64,000 nt of DNA from Siphonodentalium dalli (GCA_032622095.1 CP136064.1:217696205-217760204), one strand, 5' to 3'; counted from the stretch's first letter, positions 49,956 to 57,956 are shown. Notes: generated from the sequence alone by a model not told the origin. Translations and numbers: made by a program.

Positions 49956-52900
49956 TAATCAATTGATGGTTCTTTTGTCTTTTAATTCTGGAAGGATACT
50001 CAACAACAGTTTTGAAATTTTCACGATCATTAACACATTGTACCATTGTTTCAAAATTAACTTTTTGACTTGTGCTGTAATCAAGAGTGATACCTTTTAC
50101 CTTACATTTGGTGTATCTTCTCCCATCTTTGATGTATTCATATCCGTAGTTCTTTGGCCCAAGTCCAACAAATTTGACAATCTTTGCATCTGGATGTTCG
50201 TCGCTCCATTTCCCCAATCTTCCTTCGATAGTTTTGATGTTCTTCTTTGATGGATCACTGACATACATACAGCTGTCTGTATCAAAATACAGCACTCTAT
50301 CTCCAAGTTTTTCTAAAACTTTATACAATTGTAATCTTGCATACGCTGTAACAAAAGAAGCAACAACAACATTTGCTGAATGATGAGGTTCAATATTATC
50401 TAAGATGTCAACATAATTTACCAGAATGAATTTGTCACCATCAAGAAGTGTAACATTTTGAACAATTATATTGTTACTAGTAAGCAATTCAAAATAACGT
50501 GATGGTTTATCCACATACTCTGTTTTTGACATAAGATTTCTTTGTGCATTCTTACCCCATATACAATTAATCATAATTTTAGATATTTGACGTTTTCCTG
50601 GATTCTTCTCGATGTTCTCCAATTTTATACCCTCAGCTGCATAATAATCCTGTACAAACTTTTGTTTCTGTTCTTCTGTCTCAACACCAAATGGATAACC
50701 ACTACATTCCTGTTTGATCTTTAGATGTTTATCGATATAGGATTTGTATATTTCATCTGTCCAATCTGTCCAATGCCAAATTTGGTACACATCAAGTATT
50801 TTGTAGCCAACATCCATTGCTTTGAATAATTCTGGCGTGGTCCACACTCCGGTTATAGCTCGATCTTCTTCTGAATGGTTACATGCCTCGTTCTCATTGA
50901 TGGCACAAGTGTTGCACAGAGTAAAAACCATTTTCTTGTTACAATGAATCGGTAGAACTGGAATATACAATTTCGATGGTGGTAAAATTGTACATTTAAC
51001 AAGCCCCGCATAGTCTCTAATGTGTTCTTGATCGATCTGCTCTTGGCTCAAAATTTCTGGATGTCCAACAGGGTAGAATTTATATTTGTTGCAAAATGGA
51101 TACAACGAACACACATCGATGAACTTGATTTCTTTTGTGGAATCTTGATCAATTTCCTCGTACAATTTGATGGCATTTGTACGTCCACCAAACAATGCTT
51201 CTCTTGGCAAAATGGGGTCTCGATGTTTGTAGAAAGATTCCATTTGTTGTTTGAATTTCACATCCGATTTCATTCTTTCGTCGATCTGATGCTCCCAAAT
51301 TGATTCAACTCTGTAACCAAGACTTTCCAGTTCATCTTTCTTCTGTTGGGTTCTTGTATATAATTCTTCCATGGTGAGCATCGTATAGGGATTCTTGTAT
51401 TGTCTGTTGTTGTAACATTTTGGACATCCATGAAACAGACATCCATTCATCTCAAAAACTGTTCTTGTGGCTTCCTCATATCCATCGACGTAGTGTCCAC
51501 CAATCTTGATTTCTCCTCCATTCAAAGCATGCTTGATTGTTATCATACGTGACAATGATATATGTTGAAGCCAACGTATCGCTTTCATGGAATAGTTTTT
51601 AGCACATGGGTATCCACCATCTGGAATGATTCCAATTGTTTTCTCTGGCATTGAATTCTTCCTCCATGCCAAATTGCAAACTTGTGCCAATGTTATTGAC
51701 TCAATGAACGGGTCAATCTGTTCTGTTTCCAATATGTATTTCCTGAATTTTCCACATCCACGGCGAAGAATATCCACGTCTGATTTGCAGTACTTCTCTA
51801 TCTCTTCTTGGAAGTTAAATATCGCATAATTTTCTATTTTCTCATTGTACCATTCAAAGAATTTCTCTCGATTTTCCACGCTCATCATATCTGGTTTGTA
51901 GTAATCACAAGCCAAGTAAGGTCCAATGTAATTTTGAAACTTTGGTGAATTCGCCCAATGTGGAAAGTGTCCTTTTGCCATCTCATTCAGCTGAAAAGTT
52001 TGTGGAAATTTTGAAAGCGGCATCATCAGAAAACTCAGAGAATCAATAACTTTCACGCTGTTGCATTTTAAACTGAGAATTTTGTTTCCATTCATGATCA
52101 GTTCTGGTTTATGAATTCCACTTTGTATGAGTGCTTGAAGTAGAAACTGTGCATCGTATCCCTGAGCATTATGTGCTATTGCAACACATCCTTTGTGATC
52201 TTGATGGAATAACCAGTTTGTGAAGTCTGTTAAAACGTTGTCACCCTTGAATACAAATTCTCTGGAATCCGGTCCGCATGTTTCACATTTTTCTTCGATT
52301 GGTTTGCACATGCAATCTCCACAAGCGGTATGTGCAACACAGAAGTTTGGAATATGAACACCTGTGTCTTGTCTGCATTCAAAGTCAAAGAATACATATG
52401 GAATCTTTGCAGGTTTCTTTTCCGGTGATTCATATTTTGGAATGTAGCACCTGTGATCTGCTTCAACGATTTCTTTGCAATGTTTGCATTTCTTCAACCC
52501 CGCACATATATGTCTGTTTGATTTATTGATGAGAAATTCTTCATCACAAATGTTGCATAGTTGAACCAAATCACATATTTTTCTTTTCTGTTTTCCTTCC
52601 GTCTTCAAATGGTTGTCGAAACAAGATTTACTTCTGAATGATCGTCGACACGTTCTACACTTCACCAAATTTGTGAAATTACACTGTGTCAATGACCAGC
52701 ATGCACAAACAAATCTGCATCGATGATCGCCACGACTTTTGAATCCAATGTCACAGAATTCGCAGTAGTAGCTGGTGCCTAGAAATCCTTTGATTGATGT
52801 TATGGTGTCGAAGTGATTGTTGTTGTAGTAGATGTGTACACATTTGCTCTCCGAACACATTTCTGCAGGTTCAAATAGAAATCCAGCGCCAGCAAATTCA

Positions 52901-53937
52901 TTGTGAATTTTCACAACATATTCTGGATACAATATTTCTTGAATCTTGTGGAACTCATTGATACTGCAAACTGTATCGTGTGGAATACCAGCACGGTTGA
53001 GTAGATTTTTTGCTGCATCTGTTTGTGCTGTGTATATTGATTGTCTTATTCTTTTCCATTTCTTTGACCAGCACGCAGATCCATCACTATCTGCCTTACA
53101 CATTCCGACGACAATAGATCTTGCCATACACATAACATCATCAGCATTTTCAATCCGGACAATACTTCTTTTCACTTTTGTAAGCTTGTTCTTGTCTGCA
53201 AATGGTCCATAATGTAGTGAGTGTCGTGTACCACCTTCCGGAATATCTGTAACGAAGATTTCGAAATTGAGTGCACCGTCATGAATTGTAAAGTCTGCAT
53301 TTGATTGAACCACATTTTGAATATTATCCATGAGTGTCTCACCATTCAATTCACTGGCTTTTGTGAATGGAATGAAAATGTTCATATCAAGTCCTGGATG
53401 ATTTATCGTAACTCTGATTCTTGTCTTCTCATTTGCTGAACATTTCTGTTTCAATTCTTCTGTCAACTTCTCAAATATCTCTGGAATGTTTTCGATTGGA
53501 TCTGTAAATTTCTCGAATTTCACACCAAATTGTCGTGATGCTGATTTAAATTTTCTGGAAAATTTCTCCGAGTTCAGCTCCAATTTGAAATATTTTGTTG
53601 GATTGAACACAACACGCTCTCTAGCCAGACTTCTCTTTCTCTTCCCACCAATTTCTCTATTCTGTCTTCGACCGCGTCCAATCTGACCATCACTAGAACT
53701 TTCTTCACTTTCGCCTCCATCAGTTTCCATATCGCTCTCTTCACTTTCTGCCTCATCAGTTTCCATATCGCTCTCTTCACTTTCTGCCTCATCAGTTTCC
53801 ATATCGCTCTCTTCACTTTCTGCCTCATCAGTTTCCTTTTCGCTCTCTTCAATAACTGCAGGCCTTGGTCTTTTTCTAACAATATCTTCTTCGCTGGCGG
53901 AGTCGTCTGAAACAGGTCTTTTGATTCTCTTAAACAT
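49864..53937 (-). CDS. POLB: Protein-primed DNA polymerase B
   Basis: 1357 residues. N-terminus: two basic patches (KRIKRP, RKRPRP), then three 12-residue acidic repeats of SEESDMETDEAE type. Cys/His fingers occupy roughly 385-500. The 3'-5' exonuclease motifs are FFDFECRQ (about 517, Exo I), AHNAQGYDAQF (about 590, Exo II) and YCKSDVDIL (about 717, Exo III). Polymerase motifs are DVCSLYPF (about 942, A), KIMINCIWGKNAQR (about 1122, B) and YFDTDSCMYV (about 1218, C). This is the protein-primed family that replicates linear DNA with a terminal protein, as in Polintons and adenoviruses. Motif C has DTDS, so it should be active. The promoter and first 32 codons lie in an inverted repeat shared with the divergent gene at 54157. 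Confidence 0.96.
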   Translation of the reverse strand: MFKRIKRPVSDDSASEEDIVRKRPRPAVIEESEKETDEAESEESDMETDEAESEESDMETDEAESEESDMETDGGESEESSSDGQIGRGRRQNREIGGKRKRSLARERVVFNPTKYFKLELNSEKFSRKFKSASRQFGVKFEKFTDPIENIPEIFEKLTEELKQKCSANEKTRIRVTINHPGLDMNIFIPFTKASELNGETLMDNIQNVVQSNADFTIHDGALNFEIFVTDIPEGGTRHSLHYGPFADKNKLTKVKRSIVRIENADDVMCMARSIVVGMCKADSDGSACWSKKWKRIRQSIYTAQTDAAKNLLNRAGIPHDTVCSINEFHKIQEILYPEYVVKIHNEFAGAGFLFEPAEMCSESKCVHIYYNNNHFDTITSIKGFLGTSYYCEFCDIGFKSRGDHRCRFVCACWSLTQCNFTNLVKCRTCRRSFRSKSCFDNHLKTEGKQKRKICDLVQLCNICDEEFLINKSNRHICAGLKKCKHCKEIVEADHRCYIPKYESPEKKPAKIPYVFFDFECRQDTGVHIPNFCVAHTACGDCMCKPIEEKCETCGPDSREFVFKGDNVLTDFTNWLFHQDHKGCVAIAHNAQGYDAQFLLQALIQSGIHKPELIMNGNKILSLKCNSVKVIDSLSFLMMPLSKFPQTFQLNEMAKGHFPHWANSPKFQNYIGPYLACDYYKPDMMSVENREKFFEWYNEKIENYAIFNFQEEIEKYCKSDVDILRRGCGKFRKYILETEQIDPFIESITLAQVCNLAWRKNSMPEKTIGIIPDGGYPCAKNYSMKAIRWLQHISLSRMITIKHALNGGEIKIGGHYVDGYEEATRTVFEMNGCLFHGCPKCYNNRQYKNPYTMLTMEELYTRTQQKKDELESLGYRVESIWEHQIDERMKSDVKFKQQMESFYKHRDPILPREALFGGRTNAIKLYEEIDQDSTKEIKFIDVCSLYPFCNKYKFYPVGHPEILSQEQIDQEHIRDYAGLVKCTILPPSKLYIPVLPIHCNKKMVFTLCNTCAINENEACNHSEEDRAITGVWTTPELFKAMDVGYKILDVYQIWHWTDWTDEIYKSYIDKHLKIKQECSGYPFGVETEEQKQKFVQDYYAAEGIKLENIEKNPGKRQISKIMINCIWGKNAQRNLMSKTEYVDKPSRYFELLTSNNIIVQNVTLLDGDKFILVNYVDILDNIEPHHSANVVVASFVTAYARLQLYKVLEKLGDRVLYFDTDSCMYVSDPSKKNIKTIEGRLGKWSDEHPDAKIVKFVGLGPKNYGYEYIKDGRRYTKCKVKGITLDYSTSQKVNFETMVQCVNDRENFKTVVEYPSRIKRQKNHQLISECQTKTFRSVYTKRKLVNGIHTYPYGWRC
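53704..53840 (-). repeat. 36-bp coding tandem repeat in polB
   Basis: Three near-identical 36-bp units encode the acidic 12-residue repeats (SEESDMETDEAE). They are likely to vary in number between copies. Confidence 0.85.
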
Positions 53938-54252
53938 TTTTGTCTTGAGTTTTTGTCAGCAAAAAATATTGCGACTGGCTTCTTCGGAGTTGAAGTGTAA
54001 AGTGTATAATTACACAATTTTACACTTGCTTTTATAGCATTTTTCATCGTGACTGCTATAAAAGCAGGTGTTAAAATTGTGTAATTATACACTTTACACT
54101 TCAACTCCGAAGAAGCCAGTCGCAATATTTTTTGCTGACAAAAACTCAAGACAAAAATGTTTAAGAGAATCAAAAGACCTGTTTCAGACGACTCCGCCAG
54201 CGAAGAAGATATTGTTAGAAAAAGACCAAGGCCTGCAGTTATTGAAGAGAGC
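53842..54252. repeat. 198-bp near-perfect inverted repeat with bidirectional promoter
   Basis: Arms 53842-54039 and 54054-54252 are identical except for one substitution and one single-base indel, both near the centre. The loop is 14 bp. Each arm contains a promoter half, a 5' leader and the first 32 codons of a gene: polB leftwards and the zinc-knuckle gene rightwards. GTATAATTA/TAATTATAC words about 100 bp from each ATG may act as TATA-like elements. Outside the arms the two genes share nothing. Confidence 0.95.
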
Positions 54253-54732
54253 TATATTGAGCTGCATAAAGAAGAATCTACACTACTACAGACTAGAAAA
54301 ATTCAAGATAATCTTGTCGAATTGAGACAGATCTCTACTGATTTGTTTAAATTTTGTAACAAAATGCAATGGCAAGAGAAAAAAGAGAAAAACAAAGCTG
54401 ATAAAAATTGGAAACCACCATATGGTTACTGTTACAAATGCGGACAAGACTCCCATTGGTCCTTCCAATGTAAAACAGATTTCGACGACAAAAAAAATGT
54501 GAAAACTATACAAAAAAGTCTACAAGCAGTAACAATACAAGAACAAAATGCAGTTATCAAAACTGAAGAGATGTCTACAACATCAGATGTTTTCAAACAA
54601 CCCCGACCTGTTGATCCTACGAATGATTCACAGAACAAATCTGAAGATAAGCATCCAGATTTTGAAAATTCGAAGAAAACTTCCAAGAAAAAGAAGCTGA
54701 GACAATTCTACATTCCAAAAACAGATAAATGA
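54157..54732 (+). CDS. Zinc-knuckle (CCHC) protein sharing its N-terminus with PolB
   Basis: 191 residues. Residues 1-32 are identical to the PolB N-terminus (MFKRIKRPVSDDSASEED and on), because they lie in the inverted repeat. The rest is unrelated. A CCHC knuckle, CYKCGQDSHWSFQC (C-x2-C-x4-H-x4-C), lies at about residues 91-104, as in retroviral nucleocapsids and CNBP-type proteins. Flanks are Lys-rich, and the tail has a KKTSKKKKLRQ patch. Binding of single-stranded nucleic acid is the family expectation. An AATAAA signal about 30 bases after the stop suggests ordinary polyadenylation, unlike the four genes that follow. Confidence 0.75.
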   Translation: MFKRIKRPVSDDSASEEDIVRKRPRPAVIEESYIELHKEESTLLQTRKIQDNLVELRQISTDLFKFCNKMQWQEKKEKNKADKNWKPPYGYCYKCGQDSHWSFQCKTDFDDKKNVKTIQKSLQAVTIQEQNAVIKTEEMSTTSDVFKQPRPVDPTNDSQNKSEDKHPDFENSKKTSKKKKLRQFYIPKTDK

Positions 54733-54762
54733 ATCGATACAAACATTTGAAAATTATATTGT

Positions 54763-54768
54763 GAATAA
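54763..54768 (+). promoter_or_regulatory. Poly(A) signal of the zinc-knuckle gene
   Basis: AATAAA about 30 bases after the stop codon. A near-copy of this 3' region recurs at about 56225, at the start of the second cassette copy. Confidence 0.6.
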
Positions 54769-54843
54769 ATTATGAATTGAACAATCGTGTTTTGTTTTGT
54801 TTTTTTCAGCTATGAAAGAGTAACCTTTTTGGGGAATGTGGGT

Positions 54844-54859
54844 GGCCCTGAAAAGGGCC
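54844..54859 (-). terminator. Histone-type 3' stem-loop of the 116-residue gene
   Basis: On the minus strand, GGCCCTTTTCAGGGCC starts 18 bases after the stop codon, preceded by AAAAAC and followed by ACCCACA. A 6-bp stem of GG-Py-rich type, a TTTC tetraloop, an A-rich 5' flank and an ACCCA 3' flank match the metazoan histone mRNA stem-loop. Confidence 0.8.
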
Positions 54860-54877
54860 GTTTTTCTTTTCCAGAAT

Positions 54878-55228
54878 TCATAAAAATTCTGCCAAATCAG
54901 GATATATCCCGTTGGGATTAATTGTCACAGACCAAGTAGGGTTTGATCTGTGCGCCGCAGCAGCCTGAGCGAAGCTGTCAATTGCTGCATTGCACAGATC
55001 TTTCTTCGAGATCTGTGACAAGATCTCCACGAGATCAAGATTGCTTGGTTCTTGATCACATACTTCAGCCGATGGTCGTCGCCGAGCCAGAAAATCTGTT
55101 AACATCTGTTTCTGCACCACCTTTTGTTCAGGAGAATCCTGCCATTTCCTATAGGTTCTGATTTTCGTCTCCTCTGACGAATCTCTCTTCCTCCATAGCT
55201 TCTTGAAAAATTTCTTTAGAGACGGCAT
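54878..55228 (-). CDS. Small accessory protein with cationic N-terminal helix
   Basis: 116 residues. The N-terminus (SLKKFFKKLWRKR) would form a strongly cationic amphipathic helix, able to bind membranes or nucleic acid. A second basic patch (FLARRRP) lies mid-protein. The C-terminal half is neutral, with an AAIDSFAQAAAAH helix. No family recognised. A TATA box (TATAAAAATA, 55259-55268) lies about 30 bases upstream of the ATG. The gene is paired back-to-back with 55845-56033 and ends in a histone-type stem-loop. Confidence 0.65.
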   Translation of the reverse strand: MPSLKKFFKKLWRKRDSSEETKIRTYRKWQDSPEQKVVQKQMLTDFLARRRPSAEVCDQEPSNLDLVEILSQISKKDLCNAAIDSFAQAAAAHRSNPTWSVTINPNGIYPDLAEFL

Positions 55229-55258
55229 AATGAATGAAGTTCACTGAAAAAGTGAAAA

Positions 55259-55268
55259 TATTTTTATA
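55259..55268 (-). promoter_or_regulatory. TATA box, cassette copy 1, leftward gene
   Basis: TATAAAAATA on the minus strand, about 30 bases upstream of the ATG at 55228. The same box occurs at 56870-56879 in copy 2. Confidence 0.65.
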
Positions 55269-55835
55269 CATTTGACACGGGCGGTAGAGAAATCACATGT
55301 CGCATTGACGTTAAAATTGACAAATGTTTCCTGGCGTTGTGTTTTTTCAGAGACGGATCAGCATTCATATTTTTCTTGATCATTATTGCATAGCGATCAA
55401 ACAAATGTTTTTTATTTCGTTAGATCATTATCTATTATTTGGTACACATGATTGATATATTTGTTACCTCGTTAGGAAAATATGGAATGTTTTTCTAGTT
55501 TTGTTTTTGGAGATGTACATATTTTATACATAAAACTGAACACAAGAAAACATACTGAACATTTTTCTTCATCATTACAATCGATAACTTTACTTGGTCA
55601 TCGTTTATGAACGAAGATGAATTCATATGTTAAAACATCTTAATTAATTGCATATACTATCATGAATTTAATCTATAACATATCGAAATAGTGAAAACTA
55701 CAGATAATGCACTGTAAAGAAACACAACGTCAGGAAGCATTTGTCATTTTTAACGTCAATGCGACATGTGCTTTCTCTACCGCCCGCGCAATCGTAATAT
55801 ATGTTCAAACACGGCCGTGAACAATTTTTATTCTG
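55259..55835. promoter_or_regulatory. Bidirectional promoter region, cassette copy 1
   Basis: About 550 bp between divergent genes, with no open frame of its own. It is nearly identical to 56870-57430. A short GACACGGGCGGTAGAGAAA near the left end and TTTCTCTACCGCCCG near the right end are inverted relative to each other, giving the region symmetric edges. GCATTGACGTTAAAA is likewise mirrored. Confidence 0.7.
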
Positions 55836-55844
55836 CATTCAAAG

Positions 55845-56033
55845 ATGTCCGAAACCCCCGAACCGTTGATGTCTATACTAAGAGGAACGATAGGGCTAAC
55901 ACCCCAGATAATGCGGGGCGAACACGCAAAAGAAGTAACCGCCAGTGCAAAACTGGTTATGCAAATATGCAAAAAACAACAGCGTTGGAACAAAAGCAAA
56001 AGTCTCAAAAGAAAATCGTGGCGTGAACTTTGA
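55845..56033 (+). CDS. Small accessory protein, basic C-terminus
   Basis: 62 residues. The start was chosen because ATTCAAAGATG is shared exactly with the start of the cassette-2 gene at 57452. A longer frame from 55766 in another phase lacks that support. The protein has a helical middle (HAKEVTASAKLVMQICKKQ) and a KSKSLKRKSW basic end. No family recognised. Two histone-type stem-loops follow the stop codon. Confidence 0.5.
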   Translation: MSETPEPLMSILRGTIGLTPQIMRGEHAKEVTASAKLVMQICKKQQRWNKSKSLKRKSWREL

Positions 56034-56046
56034 TGCCATACAAAAC

Positions 56047-56062
56047 GGCCCTTTTCAGGGCC
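56047..56062 (+). terminator. Histone-type 3' stem-loop, first of a tandem pair
   Basis: GGCCCTTTTCAGGGCC, 14 bases after the stop codon, preceded by CAAAAC and followed by AAAAACAA. Confidence 0.78.
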
Positions 56063-56074
56063 AAAAACAAAAAC

Positions 56075-56090
56075 GGTCCTTTTCAGGACC
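56075..56090 (+). terminator. Histone-type 3' stem-loop with compensatory base-pair change
   Basis: GGTCCTTTTCAGGACC, followed by AACCAA and 12 bases later by the purine-rich word CAAAAAGAAAAAC, which resembles a histone downstream element. Compared with the other copies, a C-G stem pair is replaced by T-A on both sides, preserving the stem. Confidence 0.8.
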
Positions 56091-56223
56091 AACCAATTTT
56101 TTCAAAAAGAAAAACTTTTAGCATTGCTTAATAACTAATAATGTTCTTTGTACCCTATGTTTTGTTTTGAAAAAATCACGCCACGAATAATTTAAAACAA
56201 AATATACTTGCAAATATTTGTTG
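56091..56223. other. Spacer between cassette copies
   Basis: AT-rich sequence of about 130 bp with no feature beyond the purine-rich element at its left end. Confidence 0.5.
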
Positions 56224-56301
56224 TTGAATAAAATATAAATTGAACAATCGTGTTTTTGATTTTTTCAGCAATGAAAGAGTAACCTTTTGGGAAATGTGTG
56301 T

Positions 56302-56317
56302 GGCCCTGAAAAGGGCC
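56302..56317 (-). terminator. Histone-type 3' stem-loop of the 162-residue gene
   Basis: On the minus strand GGCCCTTTTCAGGGCC begins about 23 bases after the stop codon, preceded by TAAAAC and followed by ACACACA. Confidence 0.78.
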
Positions 56318-56339
56318 GTTTTAAAATTATCATCTGACT

Positions 56340-56828
56340 TTAACATCGTTTTGTGTTTTTCTTATATCTTGACATATCTTTCCCATGAGAACCAATAGCT
56401 TTTGCGAATTCATCACTTTTCTCTGTATCTTTAGATTCTTTACAAGGAAGACGAAATCTGACTTTTGTCTCAGTAGAAGGCTTCATGATACTTTTAGGTT
56501 CTTTTTCTTTCGCCGATAATATTTTTTCTTTTTTGATCTGTTTCTGTTCTTTCGATCTCTGAACATCATGAACCCTGATTGGTATATCTATCTCTTCTGC
56601 AACGAAACGAAGATTCACTTTTACTTCTTGATGCGTTACTTGTGTTTTCACGTCAATATCCCTGCGAAGACATCTCAGTTCATCTAAAATCGCTTTTAAA
56701 ATGAGTGTATCTCCACCTATAGTCATTGTCGTATTAGCTTGGCCTGTTGACTGTGGTGCCGCATATGTATTCTGTACAACAGGATTACTGTATATCTCAC
56801 TCTGAAGAAATTCTGTTAACGGATCCAT
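56340..56828 (-). CDS. Accessory protein, coiled-coil and Lys-rich
   Basis: 162 residues from the ATG at 56826-56828. That start is favoured because AAAGATG precedes it, as in the other cassette genes, and because the upstream 18 codons run into the TATA box. Residues 40-85 look like a helical or coiled segment (ILKAILDELRCLRRDIDVKT). The C-terminal half is Lys/Glu-rich and probably disordered, with VRFRLPCK near residue 125. No family recognised. Divergently paired with 57452-57841. Confidence 0.6.
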   Translation of the reverse strand: MDPLTEFLQSEIYSNPVVQNTYAAPQSTGQANTTMTIGGDTLILKAILDELRCLRRDIDVKTQVTHQEVKVNLRFVAEEIDIPIRVHDVQRSKEQKQIKKEKILSAKEKEPKSIMKPSTETKVRFRLPCKESKDTEKSDEFAKAIGSHGKDMSRYKKNTKRC

Positions 56829-56869
56829 CTTTGATAGCAATGCAATGTAACGTTGATCAAATTCGAAAA

Positions 56870-57430
56870 TATTTTTATACATTTGACACGGGCGTCAATG
56901 AAATCACATGTCGCATTGACGTTAAAATTGACAAATGTTTCCTGGCGTTGTGTTTTTTCAGAGACGGATCAGCATTCATATTTTTCTTGATCATTATTGC
57001 ATAGCGATCAAACAAATGTTTTTTATTTCGTTAGATCATTATCTATTATTTGGTACACATGATTGATATATTTGTTGCCTCGTTAGGCAAATATGGAATG
57101 TTTTTCTAGTTTTTGGTTTTGGAAATGTACATATTTTATACATAAAACTGAACACAAGAAAACATACTGAACATTTTTCTTCATCATTACAATTGATAAC
57201 TTTACTTGGTCATCGTTTATGAACGAAGATGAATTCATATGTTAAAATATCTTAATTAATTGCATATACTATCATGAATTTAATCTATATCATATCGAAA
57301 TGGTGAAACTAACAGATAATGCACTGAAAAGAAACACAACGTCAGGGAGCATTTGTCATTTTAACGTCAAAGTATTATGTGCTTTCTCTACCGCCCGCGC
57401 AATCGTGATATATGTTCAAGACGGATCTTC
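56870..57430. promoter_or_regulatory. Bidirectional promoter region, cassette copy 2
   Basis: Nearly identical to copy 1. The leftward TATA box TATAAAAATA is at 56870-56879. The rightward side has GTGATATATG at 57405-57414, about 40 bases before the ATG, which may serve as a weaker TATA element. Confidence 0.7.
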
Positions 57431-57451
57431 AGACTTATTCTACATTCAAAG

Positions 57452-57841
57452 ATGACTGCTGTAAACATAACAGATCTTGACGAGATAATGGCCGGTGGGG
57501 TATACTGTAAAGCAGTGTACGGTGAAGAAATATCGCTGTTTTGGAGGGCACTCAGCCTCGGGGTTTACGGGACGACCGATGGATGGATGATTCTGAGAGA
57601 TGCGGCTGAATCAAGATTGATGGTTGAATTAGCGGCGACTGTTATACAGCGACCTATCGTCATGTTTGATGCTACCAAAGGCGGCTACAAATCAACACCA
57701 AGATTCAAGTCATCAATAACTCTAGTGTGGATCCCACACGTTTGCCACGAGCATTATTGTGAATGCGAAATATGGATGAGGCGAGGAGACAAATCAATTG
57801 AAGTTTTGGCGAACAAAGAAGTTCAATGTGGCGGATTCTAA
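57452..57841 (+). CDS. Accessory protein, possibly OTU-fold without catalytic cysteine
   Basis: 129 residues from the ATG in ATTCAAAGATG. The order SLFWRALSLGVYGTTDGWMI, then LR, then VELAATVIQRPIVMFD, then SITLVWIP and HEHYCECE follows the OTU cysteine-protease layout: an FRALS helix, a W/H..LR helix, an E-LA-hydrophobic strand, and a final strand with catalytic His before Tyr. The position just before FWRALS where OTU enzymes carry the nucleophilic Cys has Leu. If the assignment is right, this would be an inactive OTU-like protein, perhaps binding ubiquitin. The assignment rests on pattern alone. It ends in a histone-type stem-loop. Confidence 0.45.
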   Translation: MTAVNITDLDEIMAGGVYCKAVYGEEISLFWRALSLGVYGTTDGWMILRDAAESRLMVELAATVIQRPIVMFDATKGGYKSTPRFKSSITLVWIPHVCHEHYCECEIWMRRGDKSIEVLANKEVQCGGF

Positions 57842-57860
57842 ACTATAACAAAAATAAAAC

Positions 57861-57876
57861 GGCCCTTTTCAGGGCC
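57861..57876 (+). terminator. Histone-type 3' stem-loop of the 129-residue gene
   Basis: GGCCCTTTTCAGGGCC, 19 bases after the stop codon, preceded by AATAAAAC and followed by ACCA. A purine-rich word, CGAAAAGAAAAAC, lies about 11 bases further, in the position of a histone downstream element. Confidence 0.82.
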
Positions 57877-57956
57877 ACCAAATATTCGAAAAGAAAAACT
57901 CTTGATTGCTAATTGATATTTTCCAAAGTGAGATTTTCCTTTTGAAAAAAAATAAT

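Larger units (their letters stand above)
54762..55800. repeat. Accessory cassette, copy 1 (promoter and 3'-end sequences duplicated at 56224-57420)
   Basis: The outer segment (54762-54860, TTGAACAATCGTGTTTT through GGCCCTGAAAAGGGCC) and the central promoter (55259-55800) recur in copy 2. The coding sequence between them (54878-55228) does not. Confidence 0.85.
56224..57420. repeat. Accessory cassette, copy 2
   Basis: Second copy of the promoter and 3'-end sequences of 54762-55800. The segment 56225-56318 matches 54762-54860, and 56870-57420 matches 55259-55800, with few differences. The genes inserted between them are different. Confidence 0.85.

Noticed and set aside
53574-54173. 199-codon minus-strand frame and 85-codon plus-strand frame at 54068-54325
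   Set aside because: Both are alternative frames of the inverted repeat and of the acidic coding repeat of polB. They share sequence only because of the repeat.
55766-56026. 86-codon frame overlapping the 62-residue accessory gene
   Set aside because: Its start lies in the duplicated promoter before the TATA-like element, whereas the other frame starts at the ATTCAAAGATG context shared with the sister cassette.
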